A stretch of DNA of 64,000 nucleotides from contig NZ_WMJZ01000025.1 of the NCBI RefSeq assembly GCF_009711095.1, forward strand, positions 1 to 64,000. Reading direction: 5' to 3'. Position numbers and translations under genes: made by a program. Positions 61,595-64,000 of the stretch are shown here, in pieces. Positions within the stretch are counted from its first letter, which is position 1. Each line of letters starts with the position of its first letter. The notes below the pieces were generated by a model. It had not been told where the DNA came from. It was given only the letters and a program-made list of their open reading frames with translations, and ran no database searches. This DNA is from Intestinirhabdus alba (GTDB lineage Bacteria; Pseudomonadota; Gammaproteobacteria; Enterobacterales; Enterobacteriaceae).

Positions 61595-62392
61595 TTATTT
61601 ACCCGCCAGCGCTTTTTTTCCTGCCTCGACGTACTTCAGCGTACCTATCTCAGGTACGCTATAACGCCCATCCTTGTAGATGATTTTCACCACCGCAGCG
61701 TTGGCAAGCGGCTTATTTTTATCTGCATTATCCGTTAGATCGGAGATCATGATCTGTATGGCGGTGCCGGATGAAATAACCAGAACGTTTTTATCTCCCG
61801 CCGCCTTCGCCCGGCTGATAATGTCGGTCAGCGCCGCCTGGGTGCGCCTCTTCACCTGCATATAGTTTTCCGTTAGCCCCATGGGATCGGCCTTCGCCAG
61901 CGCGTTCTGACTATCGCGCACCGGCAACGTGCCCGCCTTCATCGCGCGAAACAGCGCAGCAGCGTCGGACAGCCCCAGCTGACGCGCGGCCGCGCCGGCC
62001 ATATCTTTGTTATATCCCCCCTCAAAGCCGCCGAAGAACGCCTCCCGCAGCCCCTCAAGCTCGTTAAGCTGATACCCGGTCACGCCCGCCTGTTTCAGCA
62101 TAACCGCCATCGTTTCGCGCTGCCTGCCCGCATCGCTGCTGTAAAAACGATCGAAATGTACGCCCTTCAGCCCTTCGCCCAAATAGCGGGCCACCTGCCT
62201 GCCCTCATCGGTAAGCGGTGAGTCAACCCAGCCCTGCACGCGATCGAACGTATTTAATAAGGTCTTACCGTGGCGGACGAACCAGACGGTGACTTCATCA
62301 TCAGACGAGGCGGTCGTTTTATTTTCCGCCATCAGCGACGGACTGGTCGCCGCGCTGGCGATAACCAGTAATGCGAGTAGCCATTTTTTCAT
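61595..62392 (-). CDS. Secreted histidine phosphatase (phosphoglycerate mutase-like)
   Basis: A 265-residue protein with a clear signal peptide (MKKWLLALLVIASAATSPSL, cleaved near MA-EN) followed by a histidine phosphatase domain. The catalytic motif is VWFVRHGKTLLNTFDRVQGW with R40-H41-G42; a second-half ISSGTAIQIMI segment replaces the usual S/GHG-type motif, so the second histidine is not evident. It should hydrolyse phosphate esters in the periplasm. Its leader carries a RAT-like site and terminator. It is the first gene of the leftward group that continues with the porin. Confidence 0.85.
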   Translation of the reverse strand: MKKWLLALLVIASAATSPSLMAENKTTASSDDEVTVWFVRHGKTLLNTFDRVQGWVDSPLTDEGRQVARYLGEGLKGVHFDRFYSSDAGRQRETMAVMLKQAGVTGYQLNELEGLREAFFGGFEGGYNKDMAGAAARQLGLSDAAALFRAMKAGTLPVRDSQNALAKADPMGLTENYMQVKRRTQAALTDIISRAKAAGDKNVLVISSGTAIQIMISDLTDNADKNKPLANAAVVKIIYKDGRYSVPEIGTLKYVEAGKKALAGK

Positions 62393-62431
62393 CGGTCATG
62401 CTCCCTTTGTTTTTTTAAAGGCGCTAAAAAC

Positions 62432-62515
62432 AAAAAAACCTACGCCCCTCTTCATGGTCATTAAGCGCTGACCGCGAAGAAAGTCGTAGGTTTTGCCTGT
62501 ACAGACCATTACCCG
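62432..62515 (-). promoter_or_regulatory. RAT-like site and overlapping terminator, leader of the histidine phosphatase gene
   Basis: On the minus strand the RAT-like site (about 62513-62489) reads GGTAATGGTCTG, then TA, then CAGGCAAAACCT; its 3' half is identical to the other RATs, the 5' half is weaker. AACCTACG (62492-62485) then pairs with CGTAGGTT (62444-62437), with further pairing inside (GGTCA / TGACC and CTTC / GAAG), followed by seven T residues. It lies 39 bases before the phosphatase start. Confidence 0.75.
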
Positions 62516-62628
62516 CCATACTTCAGGCTGCCTGCCGCGCAGCGCGATTTTAAAAAGCCTTGCCCTTTCGGGCCTGCGCCTTTCAAAACGCTTTGCGTTT
62601 TGTCATGCAACGCGAATATGAGGGTATA
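62509..62628. repeat. Short ERIC-related element (about 120 bp)
   Basis: Left end TTACCCGCCATACTTCAGGC and right end CATGCAACGCGAATATGAGG-GTATA match the composite repeats, with the inner hairpin CAAAACGCTTTGCGTTTTG kept. It directly abuts, and slightly overlaps, the RAT-like site of the phosphatase leader, so any promoter for that gene lies within or beyond it. Confidence 0.7.
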
Positions 62629-62795
62629 TCACCGTTCAGATGGTATTCAGAGGGCCGGGCGTTATATTCACGATAATCCCACGCAGCCAACGAAATACCG
62701 CCAGAAGACGACGGGTACAGTAACAATCCAGTAAGCGGGAACATAGCACTAATAATTTCCATTGACATCTAATTCATAATGCAGAAACAGATAAT

Positions 62796-62811
62796 TGTGA
62801 TCGTGTTCATA
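62796..62811. promoter_or_regulatory. Possible CRP site, divergent region
   Basis: TGTGA-TCGTGT-TCATA has a perfect left half of the CRP consensus and a weak right half. It lies in the 754-base gap between the two phosphatase genes, about 400 bases ahead of the leftward gene. Confidence 0.3.
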
Positions 62812-62951
62812 TCATAAACAGCAGCGTTTTATTTATTGCAGCGGTGCTGTCAGACCGCCCGACTATTTACCGTTTATTACCTGACACTACGCAAAGCGTT
62901 TTAGCTGGTCCCGGAGGGGATAGGGACAGACGTATGGAAAATAACAATGCA

Positions 62952-62967
62952 GGTGATCGCTATCACA
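62952..62967 (+). promoter_or_regulatory. CRP site upstream of the SurE-like gene
   Basis: GGTGA-TCGCTA-TCACA has nine of the ten conserved bases of TGTGA-N6-TCACA with correct spacing. It is about 70 bases before the RAT of the SurE-like leader, a suitable distance for activation of a promoter between them. Control by catabolite repression would fit a BglG-type system. Confidence 0.7.
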
Positions 62968-63027
62968 CAAATTAGCGGACGCCTCTGGACGAAATCTATT
63001 ACCGGGCGTATTTTCATAGCTGTCCCG

Positions 63028-63103
63028 GGATTGTTACTGGTTCAGGCAAAACCTAAGACACTTTTTGCAGCCGCGCTGCCAGAGGTGTCTTAGGTTTTTT
63101 TTT
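63028..63103 (+). promoter_or_regulatory. RAT site and overlapping terminator, leader of the SurE-like gene
   Basis: The RAT (63028-63054) reads GGATTGTTACTG, then GTT, then CAGGCAAAACCT, an excellent match to the BglG target apart from a shorter loop. AACCTAAGACAC (63050-63061) is the 5' arm of a terminator with 3' arm GTGTCTTAGGTT (63085-63096) and a nine-T tract. The shared AACCT makes the two structures mutually exclusive. The gene starts 44 bases later. Confidence 0.95.
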
Positions 63104-63146
63104 GCGCCGAATTCAGCTTGCGCCCTGCCCTCAATAAGGAGTCACG

Positions 63147-64000
63147 ATGAAAATGAAAATGAAAATGAAATTTCTCGCCGCCGCCCTTCTCTCCACCTTT
63201 GCCCTGGCGACCTGCGCCGGAGCGGCACCGCTAACCATCCTGATTGTTAACGACGACGGCTGCGAATCGCCGGGCAGCGTTTCCTTACAGGAAAAGCTGG
63301 CGGCAAAAGGTTTTGACGTCTGGATGGTGGCACCGGCCACCAACCAGAGCGGCATCGGCTCCGCCATTACCTTCAGGCCCGGCGGAGTGTTTGAGGTGAA
63401 AAAAACGGCGGATAAACGCTACTGCTTCCCCGGTACGCCGGCCGACGCCGTCGATTTCGGGCTGCGGGGCATCCTGAAGAACAGCCCGCCGGACCTGGTG
63501 ATCTCCGGCGTCAACGACGGGCCGAACACCGGCATGGCGCAGATCAATTCCGGCACCGTTAGCGCCGCGGCGCGGGCGGTGCGCTATGGCTTCCCGGCCA
63601 TCGCCGCCAGTATCGGCTACCTCTTCACGGAGCAGGAGATGAAGAATAAATGGCCGAGCACCCGCCGCTACTGGCCCGATTCCGTCGATTACGTCGTCGG
63701 GCTGGTTGAAACCCTCAGCGCCGGGCGCGAACCGGGAAAGCCGCTGCTGCCAAAAGGCTCCGGGCTGAGCATCAACTACCCGCCGCTGGCGAAGGCGGAT
63801 ATCAAAGGCGTGCGCTACGTGGAAAATGAGATGTTCCCGACGCCGCAGATCGACTACGAGCTGACGGCTGACGGCAAGGCTCTCCAGCGCCTCAATCCGG
63901 CCGCGCTGGCGGCTCCCGGCGGCGACACCGACTCAGGCCTGCTCAGCCAGGGATACATTACCTGGACCCTTTTCGACGGCGCGTGGAACGCCCCGCAGTT
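63147..64000 (+). CDS. Secreted SurE-like phosphatase/5'-nucleotidase (cut by window end)
   Basis: The first 284 codons are present; the gene runs past the end of the window. A signal peptide (KFLAAALLSTFALATCAGAA, cleaved before PLTIL) precedes a SurE domain: metal site N35-D36-D37-G38 in LTILIVNDDGCESPG, APATNQSGIGSAIT, and VISGVNDGPNTGMAQINSGT followed by VSAAARAVRYGFPAIAAS. Cytoplasmic SurE is a nucleotidase/exopolyphosphatase; this form should act in the periplasm. The start at 63147 follows AAGGAGTCACG. Four ATGAAA units give alternative starts in the same frame. Its leader has a strong RAT and CRP site. Confidence 0.88.
   Translation, partial: MKMKMKMKFLAAALLSTFALATCAGAAPLTILIVNDDGCESPGSVSLQEKLAAKGFDVWMVAPATNQSGIGSAITFRPGGVFEVKKTADKRYCFPGTPADAVDFGLRGILKNSPPDLVISGVNDGPNTGMAQINSGTVSAAARAVRYGFPAIAASIGYLFTEQEMKNKWPSTRRYWPDSVDYVVGLVETLSAGREPGKPLLPKGSGLSINYPPLAKADIKGVRYVENEMFPTPQIDYELTADGKALQRLNPAALAAPGGDTDSGLLSQGYITWTLFDGAWNAPQ

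Noticed and set aside
62583-62768. 61-codon open frame on the minus strand between the phosphatase genes
   Set aside because: Overlaps an ERIC-related repeat and has no ribosome-binding site or recognisable features.

Overview
The window is chromosomal DNA from a GC-rich member of the Enterobacteriaceae (Klebsiella/Enterobacter/Kosakonia/Cedecea-like; the genus cannot be fixed from sequence alone). The backbone follows the Escherichia coli order leuX - ahr - yjgR - lptG/lptF - pepA - holC - valS - yjgN - yjgM - rraB - argI - yjgK - pyrLBI - ridA - nrdD - nrdG - tldE - darP - mpl - fbp, with near-identical proteins. Lineage-specific blocks are inserted between these landmarks.

Layout. (1) 1-3.93 kb: end of an integrated island at tRNA-Leu(CAA) leuX, with a P4-type integrase, a strikingly AT-rich gene of unknown function carrying a PD-(D/E)XK-like motif, two small DNA-binding proteins and a DUF2442 protein. 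(2) 4.2-18.8 kb: ahr, then a complete myo-inositol catabolic cluster (iolT, E, H, G, D / C, R / B, A / I) where E. coli K-12 has the idn gluconate genes. (3) 18.9-35.4 kb: conserved core genes, including the pyrL attenuator leader and ArgR sites. (4) 35.4-38.7 kb: a TRAP permease pair without a binding protein, then repeat-rich DNA, where E. coli has mgtA and tre. (5) 38.7-42.2 kb: anaerobic ribonucleotide reductase nrdD/nrdG, separated by five perfect-length 186-bp tandem repeats. (6) 42.2-49.7 kb: a compact operon of PRD regulators, DgaE/DgaF-like enzymes, an amidohydrolase and four proteins of uncharacterised families (DUF4310, DUF4311, DUF4312, SFCGS) that look like a membrane transport system. 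(7) 49.9-58.8 kb: tldE, darP, a GNAT/APC permease/amidohydrolase insertion, mpl, fbp. (8) 58.9-64 kb: a BglG/LicT-type antiterminator, an OprD-type porin, a secreted histidine phosphatase and a secreted SurE-like phosphatase (cut by the window end). Three leaders in this block carry a BglG-type RNA antiterminator site overlapping a terminator.

The two most interesting systems are block 8, a BglG-type antitermination regulon whose targets seem to be a porin and secreted phosphatases instead of a sugar PTS, and block 6, a conserved but functionally undefined uptake/catabolic operon. The genome is also rich in ERIC-related repeats: a 127-bp ERIC abuts holC, and larger 253-332-bp composite derivatives sit in several intergenic gaps.
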